A stretch of DNA of 64,000 bases from an uncultured Lachnospiraceae bacterium (lineage in GTDB: Bacteria; Bacillota; Clostridia; Lachnospirales; Lachnospiraceae): positions 1 through 64,000 of the forward strand of contig CAMZDG010000008.1 in assembly GCA_947305245.1 (NCBI GenBank), in the 5' to 3' direction. Positions 16,538 through 26,067 of the stretch are shown here, in pieces (position 1 is the first letter of the stretch; every line of letters starts with the position of its first letter). Below the pieces are notes generated by a model. It ran no database searches, was not told the origin of the DNA, and saw nothing but the letters and a program-made list of their open reading frames with translations. The position numbers and the translations under genes are program-made.

Positions 16538-19024
16538 ATGAAAAAGATTTTAAGATTATCTTTGGCAAATATCAAAAAGCATAGGAGAGAGTCCATTCTT
16601 TTGATGGTTCTGATCGTTTTTTGCATCACGCTCCTTTCTTCCTCCGCAGCGGCAGTGAAGGGGGTCAAAAAGATCACGCCGAGCATGGTGGAAGAGAGCG
16701 GATGCTATAAAAACTTTGTTTATGTCTATCAGGAGAGCTATTCAGATCGGTATCTGGCGTTTCTCGAAGAGGATCCGCGGGTGGAAGATTACGGACATAC
16801 CAGCATGGTGACGGACATCCTGAAGGTTAGGAAAGGTCAGGACGCCACGACGGAGCAGCTCTTTGACATCAGCTTTGTTCCGGAAAGCGGCGAAGAGCAA
16901 ATGGAATGCTTTCAGACGGACGCAGATTTCCAAAGCGTAGAGCATCCCATCGTCCTTGACGTCACGAACAGGGGAAAGCTTGAGATCGCAATAGGAGATG
17001 AGATCGTCATCCTTCGGAATGGGAAAGAGTTTCCCTTTACGGTGGCAGGTTTTTATGAATCCGGTCTTTGGGGGTATGGAACGAAGGCCGTGATCTCGGA
17101 GGAAGACTTTGCAAGCTTGGAAAATTACATGAAGCGCTATGAGGTGATTGGCATCAATACGGTCCCCGGGACGGATGACGATGCCTTCTTAAATGAATTC
17201 AAGGCATTTGCGCAGGACACCACCTTGAACGATCTTACCTCGGCAATATCCTTAATTTCCTATAAGGATACGGTTACCATGAACGAGGCGAACATGGAAC
17301 TGTTAAGTATCATCATCGCGATCATGGCAGGCGTGATCGTTATCGCGGTCATGATCATGATCCGCTTCCGCATCGTGAGTGACATCAAGGAGCAGATCGT
17401 ATCCATCGGTGTCTTGGAAGCACTTGGCTATACCTCGGGAGAGATCGCTGCATCGTATGTCGCTGAATATGTTCTGCTGGCCATCGCAGGCGTCCTGATC
17501 AGCATCTTCCCGGCGTTCTTCCTGGCAAAGGCGCAGCTGCAAAATGCGGCGAACTCGGTTAACTATGGCGGTTCCGTTTCGGCTCCGGCCCTGCCGATCC
17601 TGTGTTGCATCTTGATCATAGTGCTTTTTATCGGGCTGATCGCGTTGACCAAGGCGCTGGCCGTTCGAAAGTATCCGCCGGTTCTGGCTTTTCGGAAAGG
17701 GATTGAGACGCACAGCTTCAAAAAGACCTTTGTTCCCTTGGAAAAGACAAGGGGGAACGTTCATATCTGCCTTGCCATGAAGGAGTTCCTGCAGGGCGCC
17801 AGAAACCAGATTGGATTAACCGTATGCATCGCGGCATGTACGGTCATGGTACTTCTTAGCTTTATGATCGGCATCTTTTTCAGTGACGCGAACAGGATCC
17901 TGGGCAGCGTATGCGGCCATGAGATGTGTGACGTTCGGATCGAAGGAACGGCGGACATGGATCCGGAAGTCTTCGCCGCAGAGCTGGCAGGTATGCCGGA
18001 GGTGAGACAGGTTTTGACTCCTGCGGTGGGCTTAGGCGTGAAGGTAAACGGCATTGAGAATCCGGTGAACCTGGAGGTCTATGGGGATTATGCAAAGACC
18101 TCGACCATTCTTCTGACGGAGGGGCGGCTGCCCGAACATGAGAATGAAGCGGCCCTGACGGTCCAGGAAAAGAAAAGGATCGGAGCGGCAGTGGGAGATA
18201 CCATCACCATCGAGTATGGAAAGGTGAAGAGAGATTATCTCTTGACGGGGTGCGTGAACTCCGCAGTGGATCCGTTGACCGCCTACCTGACTGTTGAAGG
18301 CTTCAAGCGGATGGATCCCGGATATGCTCCCAGGGCTTATGACATTTATCTGAATGAGGGCGTGGATAAGAATGCCTTCGCTGAATTCCTGAAAGGTCGC
18401 TACGGGAAGGAAATCGCGACGTATAAGGAGGAAGAGGTGACCGGGGATACCCTGGAAGACCGGATCAGAAACACGGCGAACAAGGAGATGGCAAAGGCCA
18501 TGACGGAAAAGGGCGTAAGCTATATGGAGTACGCGATCCGCGTGGGTGATACGGTCATTACGGGCAGCACTTCGGCGATGAAGATTGAAAAGCTGACCTT
18601 TGTTCTGGAAGAGAATCAGGAGATTGCAGGCATGCTTTGTGTTTCCTTTGCGGCAATCTCCATTGGCATGATGATCGCATCCGGCATTATCGTGATCTTG
18701 ATGCTTGCCATCCTGATGGCGTCCACCATCAGGAAGCAGTACAGGGAGCTCGGCATCATGAAGAGCCTGGGCTATACTTCGAAGGAGCTGATGTTCCAGA
18801 TGGCCTTCCGGATCATACCGGTGGCGCTGATCGCTGTGGTGCTTGGAACCTTTCTTTCCATTCCTCTGATGGGGATTGTGGGAGATTTCGTATGTGTGAT
18901 CGAGGTTGATCTTATCAGCACGATCCTGGTGGATCTGGCAGTCCTTGCCTTCTGCTTTGGCTGTGCCTATTTCAGCGCAAGAAGGATCAAGAAGATTTCG
19001 GCATATGAACTGATCACGGAATAA
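16538..19024 (+). CDS. FtsX-domain ABC transporter permease
   Basis: 828 residues. One N-terminal transmembrane helix (about 17-38) is followed by a large extracellular domain (about 40-240), then three helices with an FtsX domain (about 245-385), a second helix and extracellular domain (about 420-690) and a final FtsX domain with three helices (about 700-820, IRKQYRELGIMKSLGYTSKE). This ten-helix, two-domain form is seen in Gram-positive exporters of the FtsX superfamily. It is not the shorter BceB type. It partners the ATPase directly upstream. Confidence 0.9.
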   Translation: MKKILRLSLANIKKHRRESILLMVLIVFCITLLSSSAAAVKGVKKITPSMVEESGCYKNFVYVYQESYSDRYLAFLEEDPRVEDYGHTSMVTDILKVRKGQDATTEQLFDISFVPESGEEQMECFQTDADFQSVEHPIVLDVTNRGKLEIAIGDEIVILRNGKEFPFTVAGFYESGLWGYGTKAVISEEDFASLENYMKRYEVIGINTVPGTDDDAFLNEFKAFAQDTTLNDLTSAISLISYKDTVTMNEANMELLSIIIAIMAGVIVIAVMIMIRFRIVSDIKEQIVSIGVLEALGYTSGEIAASYVAEYVLLAIAGVLISIFPAFFLAKAQLQNAANSVNYGGSVSAPALPILCCILIIVLFIGLIALTKALAVRKYPPVLAFRKGIETHSFKKTFVPLEKTRGNVHICLAMKEFLQGARNQIGLTVCIAACTVMVLLSFMIGIFFSDANRILGSVCGHEMCDVRIEGTADMDPEVFAAELAGMPEVRQVLTPAVGLGVKVNGIENPVNLEVYGDYAKTSTILLTEGRLPEHENEAALTVQEKKRIGAAVGDTITIEYGKVKRDYLLTGCVNSAVDPLTAYLTVEGFKRMDPGYAPRAYDIYLNEGVDKNAFAEFLKGRYGKEIATYKEEEVTGDTLEDRIRNTANKEMAKAMTEKGVSYMEYAIRVGDTVITGSTSAMKIEKLTFVLEENQEIAGMLCVSFAAISIGMMIASGIIVILMLAILMASTIRKQYRELGIMKSLGYTSKELMFQMAFRIIPVALIAVVLGTFLSIPLMGIVGDFVCVIEVDLISTILVDLAVLAFCFGCAYFSARRIKKISAYELITE

Positions 19025-19047
19025 GAAAACAGTTTGGAGAGGATGAT

Positions 19048-20988
19048 ATGAGGACGATGAGAAGGAAGAATAATCTGGCGAAGATCGCCTGCGGATGCGC
19101 GGCAGGGCTTTTGGCGATCAGCGTTTGCATGAACGCGGCAGGGCCCGTGATCTGCAAGGCGGAAAGCAAGTCGGAGTCGCAGACGGTGAAGGAGGAGACC
19201 TTCAGCGGACGGTGTCTGAACATTGGTTCCGTGAGTAAGATTTATACCGTGACGGCAGTGATGCAGCTGGTGGATCAGGGCAAGGTGGATCTGGACGCGC
19301 CGGTGACGGATTATATCACGGATTTCAAGATGGCGGATGACAGATATCATAAGATCACGGTGCGCATGCTGATGAACCATACGTCCGGACTCATGGGTAC
19401 GGTCTATGGCGGGATCTTTCTCTTTGATGAAGTGGACGGCACCTATCATGACAGCTTTCTGAGCATCCTTCAGAAGGAAGGATTAAAATATGAGCCGGGA
19501 GAATTTAATTGCTACTGCAATGACGGATTTACCCTGTTGGAGATCCTCGTGGAGCGTGTGAGCGGAATGCCGTTTACGCAGTATCTGGAGGAAAAGGTTT
19601 GCAAACCGCTTTCCCTAAGCGAAACAGGTACCGCATGGAATATGGATGCAAGCGAGCTGGTGCCCGCATACGTGAATGGCAATGTCAGGGCGACCCCTGA
19701 GCGCGGAGCGGGCGTCGGCGCAGGCGGCATCATTTCCTCTGCCAGGGAGGTTTGCGAGTTTGGCGCTACGTTTTTCAGCGGAAACAGGGCGCTGCTCTCT
19801 GAAAAGGCCAAGAAGGAAATGGCAAAGGATTATGCGACGGGTTATTCCAAGGAAGCTTTCGGACTTGGATGGGACGAGGTGAGAAAGGCTGATTATGAGA
19901 AGGCCGGCGTGACGGTGCTCAGTAAGGGCGGCGATACCTTCTATCACAACGCAAGCCTGGTGGTGGCTCCCGAGGAGAGCATCAGCGTTGCAGTTCTTGC
20001 CTCCGGCGGCGGCAGCGGCGTCGATGAGGAGCTTGCCCTGGCGCTGATGGACGTGGCCCTCGAGGCCCAGGGGATTTCCGTGGATCACCCCAAGGAGGAG
20101 AAGCCGGAGCTTTCGAACGTGGTGCCTAAGGAGTATCTTTCTTACGAGGGATTATACGCCGACGCCCACGGGACGGTGAGCATCAGCTTTCCGAATGGGC
20201 AGTACATGAAGATCACTTCGGTCACCTATGACAGAGAATTTGAAAAGCAGTATATGTATTCCGGAGATGGCGTATTTTTTGAGGTGAGCGGCGACGTGGC
20301 CTCCGGGAAAGCCATTCCGCTAAGACCTTATGTCGCTGAGAAGTTTGAGGAATGGGACGGACAGGTCTATCTGGTGAATCCGGAATATGGATGCGCGCTT
20401 TATAAAGCTTCGGAAAGCCGGGTGGAGGAAAAGGTGCAAAAGGCATGGGAGAAGCGTGACGGCGTTTCCTACTACTATGTGAGCGGCCCGGCTGCAGACG
20501 TGACCTATTCCGTTGAGAACTGCTGCGTAACGCTTCATACGAGTGAGGCCGCGCGGGGCTATGTCAATGGACATCTCATGCAGGATGAGACGCATGCGGG
20601 TTATGAGACGATCCTGCCCGACACGGCGTCGAGGGATTTAAGCAATCTTCGGATGGAAACGGCAGGCGGAAAAGAGTATCTTTGCATGGACGAATACAAT
20701 TATAAATATATCTCCGAAGAGTGTATTCCGGTGCTGACGGGGGACGTTACGGAAGTGGCGCTGAAGACGAAGGAAGCCAGCTGGTTTCGGATCGACGGCG
20801 CGAAGAACTTAACGCTCCGCTTAGAACTCCCGGAAAAGGCAGCCGCGTATGTATATGATCAATATGGGAACCTTAGATTCTCCAGTTACTTGGCCCAATA
20901 TGGGAAGGAAGTGCCGCTGCCGGAATATGGCATGATCGTCTTTGTCGGCGAGACGGGCGGGAGCGTTAAGGTAAGCGCGATCAATTAA
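19048..20988 (+). CDS. Secreted serine hydrolase, beta-lactamase/DD-peptidase-like
   Basis: 646 residues with a signal peptide (hydrophobic 12-31, cleavage probably near AAGPVICKA). The penicillin-binding-protein fold motifs are SVSK (Ser61 as nucleophile), YCN at about residue 154 and KGG at about 293. After the hydrolase domain (to about 345) come about 300 residues of beta-rich sequence of unknown function. Only about 25 residues separate the signal peptide from the SxxK motif, fewer than the usual N-terminal strands need, so the fold may be incomplete. Its place between an ABC exporter and a two-component system suggests a role at the cell wall. Confidence 0.8.
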   Translation: MRTMRRKNNLAKIACGCAAGLLAISVCMNAAGPVICKAESKSESQTVKEETFSGRCLNIGSVSKIYTVTAVMQLVDQGKVDLDAPVTDYITDFKMADDRYHKITVRMLMNHTSGLMGTVYGGIFLFDEVDGTYHDSFLSILQKEGLKYEPGEFNCYCNDGFTLLEILVERVSGMPFTQYLEEKVCKPLSLSETGTAWNMDASELVPAYVNGNVRATPERGAGVGAGGIISSAREVCEFGATFFSGNRALLSEKAKKEMAKDYATGYSKEAFGLGWDEVRKADYEKAGVTVLSKGGDTFYHNASLVVAPEESISVAVLASGGGSGVDEELALALMDVALEAQGISVDHPKEEKPELSNVVPKEYLSYEGLYADAHGTVSISFPNGQYMKITSVTYDREFEKQYMYSGDGVFFEVSGDVASGKAIPLRPYVAEKFEEWDGQVYLVNPEYGCALYKASESRVEEKVQKAWEKRDGVSYYYVSGPAADVTYSVENCCVTLHTSEAARGYVNGHLMQDETHAGYETILPDTASRDLSNLRMETAGGKEYLCMDEYNYKYISEECIPVLTGDVTEVALKTKEASWFRIDGAKNLTLRLELPEKAAAYVYDQYGNLRFSSYLAQYGKEVPLPEYGMIVFVGETGGSVKVSAIN

Positions 20989-21003
20989 CAGAATTCATAT
21001 GGC

Positions 21004-21044
21004 AAAAAGACCGTAAATATGATAAAATATTTGTGGTCTTTTTT
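21004..21044 (+). terminator. Terminator before the two-component genes
   Basis: Stem AAAAAGACC..TAAATAT paired with ATATTTGTGGTCTTTTT around GATAAA, ending in six T. It probably lowers read-through into the response regulator gene 31 bp further on; the hairpin is A/T-rich and could act in both directions. Confidence 0.75.
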
Positions 21045-21075
21045 GCATGGTAAAAACTAGCGTAGGGAGGATGGC

Positions 21076-21801
21076 ATGGAGACAAAATGTCTGATCGTGG
21101 ATGATGACATAACGATCGCGGAAAATACGGCAGAATACTTTAATATGTTTGACGTTCCCACGGCCTACGTGACGACCTATCAGGAGGCGATCGCCTTTTT
21201 GGAACAAAACGAGGTGTCGCTGATCCTTCTCGACGTCAACCTGGGAGAAAAATCTGGCTTTGAGCTTTGTAAGCGCATCCGGGAAGATTATGACATGCCG
21301 ATCTTTTTCATCAGCGCAAGGAAGAGCGATGACAACGTGCTGATCGCGCTTAACATTGGCGGGGATGACTATATCAGCAAGCCGTTTTCGCTGAATATCC
21401 TTCTCGCAAAGGTGAAGGCAGTGCTGGCGCGTTACGAAAAGGCATCGGAGGCTGTAAAGGCGGCTTCGTCGAAGGATACGCCGGATGCGATGACGCAGGA
21501 GGACGGGAGAGTTGTTGTTTCGCCCGGGCTTTTCCTGGATACGCAGGCGCATCGATTGATGCGAGGGGAAGAGAGCATTGCATTAAAGGTGATGGAATAT
21601 AAAATGCTACTTTATCTGACGCAGAATAAGGGGCGCGTCGTGACGAAGGATGAACTCCTGGCAAGCGTTTGGGAGGATGAGTATATCGGAGAAGGAACGC
21701 TGGCCGTGCACGCAAGGCATTTGCGGGAAAAAATCGAAAAGGACCCAAAGAACCCGGAGATCATTAAGACGGTCTGGGGCGTGGGATATATGATCGAATG
21801 A
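21076..21801 (+). CDS. OmpR-family response regulator
   Basis: 241 residues. The receiver domain (1-120) has the acidic pair DDD at 9-11, phosphoacceptor Asp53 (LILLDVNLG), FISAR and the conserved Lys in ISKPFS. The C-terminal winged helix (about 150-240) shows KVMEYKMLLYLTQNKGRVVT and TLAVHARHLREKIE. The start overlaps nothing; the stop overlaps the start of the kinase gene by 4 bp (ATGA). It is likely to control the upstream ABC/hydrolase operon through the 11-bp-spaced repeats at 15601-15620. Confidence 0.93.
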   Translation: METKCLIVDDDITIAENTAEYFNMFDVPTAYVTTYQEAIAFLEQNEVSLILLDVNLGEKSGFELCKRIREDYDMPIFFISARKSDDNVLIALNIGGDDYISKPFSLNILLAKVKAVLARYEKASEAVKAASSKDTPDAMTQEDGRVVVSPGLFLDTQAHRLMRGEESIALKVMEYKMLLYLTQNKGRVVTKDELLASVWEDEYIGEGTLAVHARHLREKIEKDPKNPEIIKTVWGVGYMIE

Positions 21802-23072
21802 ATAAACCATTTATAAGATTTCTAGTTGTGGAAACATTGATCCTGGTCGCTGCGGTGGCGCTGCTTTGGCTGAATGCCTTTTCCTATCAGCGCCGCGTGC
21901 TCGATCCTGTGACGGTCAACGATTACGTACAGACGGCAAAGAAGCACTGGGAGGATGGAGGGTTTGCGGAGACGACGCTTTCTAAGGCGCAGATCTTGAT
22001 CCTCGGGAAAGACGGCGAGGTGCTGTATCAGACGGACGGGAAGGCGTTCGAAGGGATCACTTCGCAGGCAAGTGCCATTCGAAAAGGGATGCTGTGCGTT
22101 TCCGTTACGGAGGGAGATCTCTTCCTTGGAACGATCGTGATGCCAAATCCCGCGAAGGAGGATTATGCGTTTTTCCAAAGGAGGCTCCTTTCCATTACGG
22201 CCGTGACCATGATCTTGTTCGCATTGTTCCACGTGGCATTCCTTTGGTACGTGGACCGGAACGTGGTCCGTCCGTTCCGGAAGATGAAGGAATTCGCCGC
22301 GCAGGTGGCGCAGGGGAATTTGGACGAGCCGCTGCTCATGGAAAAAAATCATATGTTTGGGCTCTTTACCGAGAGCTTTGACCTGATGCGAGAGGAGCTT
22401 CGCGCCGCAAGGGAAAGGGAGATCGCGTTAAAGATCAAGGAGAAGGAGCTGGTTGCTTCGCTCAGTCATGACCTGAGATCACCGGTGACGGGGATCAAGG
22501 TGATCTGCGAGCTCCTGGAGGTAAAGGTGGAAGACGCCTATACGCTCGGAAAGATCACGAACATCAGACATAAGACGGAGGAGATGAATGCGCTCCTGTC
22601 CGATCTTTTGTCTGCCGCATTGGATGATCTCGGAGAGTTGAACGTCAATTGCAGTGAAGTGACGTCGGATGTTTTGGGAAGGCTTGTCGAAGAACATGAT
22701 ACGAAGAAAAAGGTGGTTACGGGCGCCGTACCGGGATGCATTCTTCGCATCGATCAAAACCGTCTCTCCCAAGTGATCGGAAACGTCATTGGGAATTCTT
22801 ATAAATACGCCAATACGGAAATTGAAGTAAGCTATGAATTTCAGGAGCATTACCTCATGATGACGATCCGTGATCACGGAGAGGGCGCGGATCCGGAAGA
22901 GCTGGAGCTTTTGACCAATAAGTTTTACCGTGGAAAGAAGCAAGCCGCTGACAAGGAGGGAAGCGGCCTGGGGCTTTATATTTCAAAGGAGATCATGGAG
23001 AAGATGGGAGGGCAGCTCCTCCTTTCGAATGAGGACGGGTTTATCGTCAATCTGTTATTGCCGCTTGCTTAA
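21798..23072 (+). CDS. Sensor histidine kinase
   Basis: 424 residues. Transmembrane helix 1 (about 7-25) and helix 2 (about 130-152) bracket an extracellular sensor of about 100 residues. HAMP follows (FRKMKEFAAQVAQGNLDEPL), then HisKA with the phosphorylated His in VASLSHDLRSPVTG and an HATPase domain with NVIGNSYKYA (N box), DHGEGADPEE and GSGLGLYIS. Translationally coupled to the response regulator, it forms its cognate partner. The signal is unknown. Confidence 0.92.
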   Translation: MNKPFIRFLVVETLILVAAVALLWLNAFSYQRRVLDPVTVNDYVQTAKKHWEDGGFAETTLSKAQILILGKDGEVLYQTDGKAFEGITSQASAIRKGMLCVSVTEGDLFLGTIVMPNPAKEDYAFFQRRLLSITAVTMILFALFHVAFLWYVDRNVVRPFRKMKEFAAQVAQGNLDEPLLMEKNHMFGLFTESFDLMREELRAAREREIALKIKEKELVASLSHDLRSPVTGIKVICELLEVKVEDAYTLGKITNIRHKTEEMNALLSDLLSAALDDLGELNVNCSEVTSDVLGRLVEEHDTKKKVVTGAVPGCILRIDQNRLSQVIGNVIGNSYKYANTEIEVSYEFQEHYLMMTIRDHGEGADPEELELLTNKFYRGKKQAADKEGSGLGLYISKEIMEKMGGQLLLSNEDGFIVNLLLPLA

Positions 23073-23145
23073 ATTTCGGCCTGGCGGGAGACCTTCAAGG
23101 CGCGAAAGCCGGAGACAAAATCCTGTGGACTGGCGGGGCGCGGCG

Positions 23146-23154
23146 TGATATAAT
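23146..23154 (+). promoter_or_regulatory. Extended -10 promoter of the sugar kinase operon
   Basis: TG-A-TATAAT, a perfect extended -10 at 23149-23154. No convincing -35 is present in the GC-rich stretch upstream. A start near 23161 is 27 nt before the first gene. Confidence 0.5.
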
Positions 23155-23187
23155 ATTGCGGACTAAATGGAACAAGAGGCTTAAGGG

Positions 23188-24120
23188 ATGTATGTTTTCT
23201 TTATGGCAGCCGGCTTTGGAACACGGCTGTATCCTTTGACGGAATATTTTCCGAAACCGCTCCTTCCGGTCCGGGGCAAGCCGATCCTGGACTGGTTCAT
23301 TGACGATATTGAAAATGACGCCTCCGTGTACGTCATTGTGACGAACCATAAGTTCGCAAAGGTCTATGAGAACCATTTCAAGAAAAAGGGCTACTTTATC
23401 GTCACGGTGGACGACGGCATGACAAAGAATGAGACGAGGCGGGGCACGATCCGGGACATTTCGTACGTCCTGGATAAGAATATGCTCTGGTCGGATGACA
23501 TTTTGATCATCGAGCCGAATGCGTTATATGACTTTAGCATGCGCGGCTTCCTTGATTACGTGAAGGCCAAGGGGACCTCCTGCACCATGCGATACTGGGA
23601 GGAGGACGAGGAGAAGCTAAGGCACTCCGGCGTTTCGGTCGTTGACCGCGACGATCTGTTGACTGGCTATGAAGTGAATCCAAGTCACCCGAAGTCGCAC
23701 TGGGCGAGCGTGCCAATCTATTATTTCAAGGCGAGGGACGCGCGCAGGATCCATGAATTCACCGACATGCGAAAGAAACGTGGGATGGATCTGGATGACG
23801 TGGGAAATCTGATCGAGTTCCTCAGGAAGCGCGTGCCCATGCATTCCATGGAGATGCCGGGGAAGCGGTATGAGATCATGGACCGAGAGAGCTACGTGAA
23901 AACGATGTGGGAATATGAAGGGATCGAGCACAGATTCATTCGAGATACCAGACATATCATACAGTACGTGGAATATTTTGACGAAGACGAGTGGGAGATC
24001 AAAAGGCCGCTGGGAATGCAAAAGAAGATGGCTGCGCGCGAGAAGAGAAGACAGGAGAAGCTCGCAATGTTGGAAGGCCAGCGAAATCTACGGGAGGAAA
24101 CAGGGGAAAATGATTTGTGA
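23188..24120 (+). CDS. Nucleotidyltransferase-fold paralogue lacking catalytic motifs
   Basis: 310 residues. The N-terminus is a recognisable sugar-nucleotidyltransferase (MAAGFGTRLYPLTEYFPKPL), and the protein aligns along its length with the gene at 25330 (shared SCTMRYWEEDE and PKSHW). The residues that bind metal and sugar are changed: AGDN of the active paralogue is EPNA, FEEKP is YEVNP and RYDIGN is RYEIMD. A 70-residue basic helical C-terminus is added. It is therefore probably a regulatory or scaffolding pseudoenzyme rather than a transferase. The GHMP kinase gene starts inside its last codons (11-bp overlap), so the two proteins are made together. Confidence 0.8.
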   Translation: MYVFFMAAGFGTRLYPLTEYFPKPLLPVRGKPILDWFIDDIENDASVYVIVTNHKFAKVYENHFKKKGYFIVTVDDGMTKNETRRGTIRDISYVLDKNMLWSDDILIIEPNALYDFSMRGFLDYVKAKGTSCTMRYWEEDEEKLRHSGVSVVDRDDLLTGYEVNPSHPKSHWASVPIYYFKARDARRIHEFTDMRKKRGMDLDDVGNLIEFLRKRVPMHSMEMPGKRYEIMDRESYVKTMWEYEGIEHRFIRDTRHIIQYVEYFDEDEWEIKRPLGMQKKMAAREKRRQEKLAMLEGQRNLREETGENDL

Positions 24121-25285
24121 GGAGAGGTTTTATGAGATTTATAATCGGGATGCGGAGGGGATCGCATTTTCGCCCTATCGCATCTGTCCGATCGGAGCGC
24201 ACAGTGATCATAATCTAGGAAAGATCACGGGGTTTGCCATCAATGCCGGCATTCACATTGCATACAGGCCGAAGCAGAACGGCGTCATTGAAATGACCAG
24301 CCTGCAATTTCCAAAGCGCGCGCAGTGGCACGTGAAGGAGGTTGGCGAGAAGACCGGTGACTGGGCGGATTATCTGCGGGGCGCAACCTGGGCCCTTGCG
24401 AAGGAGCATCCGCTTCCCGTGGGTCTTTGCGGCGTGATCGAAGGGAGCCTGCCCATCGGCGGACTGTCCTCCTCGGCAGCCGTGATCCTTGCCTTTCTGG
24501 ATGCGTTGATGAAGGTGAATGGCATTACGGTGAGCCCGATGGAGCTGATCCAGATCGCTTATGACGCGGAGAAAAATTACGTGGGCGTGAACGTGGGAAC
24601 GCTCGATCAGTCCTGTGAGGTTCTTGGAAAGAAGGATCATTTATTATATCTGGACTGCCGGGATAACCAGTATGAACTGATCTCGACGGTTCCCGCCATG
24701 AAGCCTTATAAAATAGCCATTTTCTTCAGCGGCCTGGAGCATTCGCTGGCAGGCAGCAAATATAACATGAGGGTGGACGAGCTCCGCTCCGGCGTCTATG
24801 CGCTTCAGGCGTTCTCCGGCATGGAATATGGCAAGTTTAATGAGGCGAATGCCAGGAACGTGCCCTATGAAACTTATCTGGAGTATAAGGATCGCCTGCC
24901 GAAGCAATGGGCGAAGCGCTGTGAGCATTGGTACACGGAGTTTCGGCGCGTGGAAGCCGGCGCGGAGGCCTGGAGAAGGGGCGACCTGGAGGAGTATGGA
25001 CGGCTATCCTTTGAGTCCGGGTGGTCCAGCATTCATAACTGGGAGTCCGGCGCGCCGGAACAGATCAGGCTCTATGAGATCATGCGCGAGACGGACGGTA
25101 TCTACGGCGGAAGATTTTCCGGCGCGGGCTTCAAAGGCTGCTGCATGGCGCTGATCGATCCCGCCAAGGCGGAGTCGATTGCCGAGACCGTGGAGCAGAA
25201 GTATCTGAAGGCATTCCCTGAGATGCAGGGGAGATATTCGTTCCATCTGTGTGAGAGCGCGGACGGCGTCGGCGCGGGCAGATGA
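24110..25285 (+). CDS. GHMP kinase, galactokinase-like sugar kinase
   Basis: 391 residues. Galactokinase motifs are visible: PYRICPIGAHSDHNLG (galactokinase signature, about 21-36), the ATP-binding loop GSLPIGGLSSSAAV (about 112-125) and RFSGAGFKGCCMAL (about 334). Glu of the usual GEHTD is Ala here (GAHSD), so the sugar may not be galactose. The expected product is a sugar 1-phosphate, which the nucleotidyltransferase encoded next would activate. ATG 24110 overlaps the upstream gene and follows GGAGG at 24092-24096. The longer open frame to 23915 lies within the upstream gene and is not used. Confidence 0.85.
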   Translation: MICEERFYEIYNRDAEGIAFSPYRICPIGAHSDHNLGKITGFAINAGIHIAYRPKQNGVIEMTSLQFPKRAQWHVKEVGEKTGDWADYLRGATWALAKEHPLPVGLCGVIEGSLPIGGLSSSAAVILAFLDALMKVNGITVSPMELIQIAYDAEKNYVGVNVGTLDQSCEVLGKKDHLLYLDCRDNQYELISTVPAMKPYKIAIFFSGLEHSLAGSKYNMRVDELRSGVYALQAFSGMEYGKFNEANARNVPYETYLEYKDRLPKQWAKRCEHWYTEFRRVEAGAEAWRRGDLEEYGRLSFESGWSSIHNWESGAPEQIRLYEIMRETDGIYGGRFSGAGFKGCCMALIDPAKAESIAETVEQKYLKAFPEMQGRYSFHLCESADGVGAGR

Positions 25286-25329
25286 CGGGTAAAAATAGAG
25301 AGAAGAATGACAGAAAAGAGGAATGGAAC

Positions 25330-26052
25330 ATGAAATGTGTGATCTTGGCGGCCGGTTATGCGACGCGGCTTTATCCGCTGACGGAGAACTTCCCGAAGCC
25401 CTTGCTCAAGGTGGGAGAGAAAACGATCCTTGACTGGCTCATTGATGACATAGGAGACGCGGCGGAGAAATTCATTGTCATCAGCAATCATAAGTTCGCG
25501 CATCACTTTGAGAAATGGGCCGAGGGGCGTAACATTACGGTGGTGGATGACGGTACGAGCACGAATGAGACCAGGCTTGGCGCGGTGTGCGACATTCAGT
25601 TTGCCATCGATCAGCTGGGACTGGATGACGATCTTCTTGTGATCGCGGGAGACAACGTGCTCGACTTCAGTCTGCGTAAATATATCGATTATGCGAAGGA
25701 GGCAGGAACCTCTTGTACCATGCGGTACTGGGAGGAGGACGAGGTCAAGCTGCGCAGGGCGGGAGTCTCCGAGGTGGACGGGGAGCGCCTTGTCAGCTTC
25801 GAGGAGAAGCCGGCGCAGCCGAAATCCCATTGGTGCACGCCGCCATTTTATTACTATGTCAAGGAAGACGCAAAGCGGATCAGGGAAGCCATTGCGGACG
25901 GCTGTGGCACGGACGCGCCCGGAAGCCTTGTGGCATGGATGTGTCAGCGAAGTCAGATCCATTCGATGGTGATGCCGGGAAAGCGATATGACATTGGAAA
26001 TCTTGAGAGCTATGAAGCCGTGAAGCGGGACTATCATGGGATCACCAACTAA
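25330..26052 (+). CDS. Sugar-1-phosphate nucleotidyltransferase
   Basis: 240 residues with intact motifs: LAAGYATRLYPLTENFPKPL (nucleotide loop and the catalytic Lys), VIAGDNVLDF (metal-binding Asp), SFEEKPAQPKSHW (sugar-binding Glu-Lys-Pro) and RYDIGNLESY. It converts a sugar 1-phosphate and an NTP into an NDP-sugar plus pyrophosphate; the sugar is unknown. ATG 25330 follows GAGGAA. It is encoded 45 bp after the kinase, whose product it probably uses. It is the active counterpart of the degenerate paralogue at 23188. Confidence 0.87.
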   Translation: MKCVILAAGYATRLYPLTENFPKPLLKVGEKTILDWLIDDIGDAAEKFIVISNHKFAHHFEKWAEGRNITVVDDGTSTNETRLGAVCDIQFAIDQLGLDDDLLVIAGDNVLDFSLRKYIDYAKEAGTSCTMRYWEEDEVKLRRAGVSEVDGERLVSFEEKPAQPKSHWCTPPFYYYVKEDAKRIREAIADGCGTDAPGSLVAWMCQRSQIHSMVMPGKRYDIGNLESYEAVKRDYHGITN

Positions 26053-26067
26053 TAGAAGGGTAACAGG

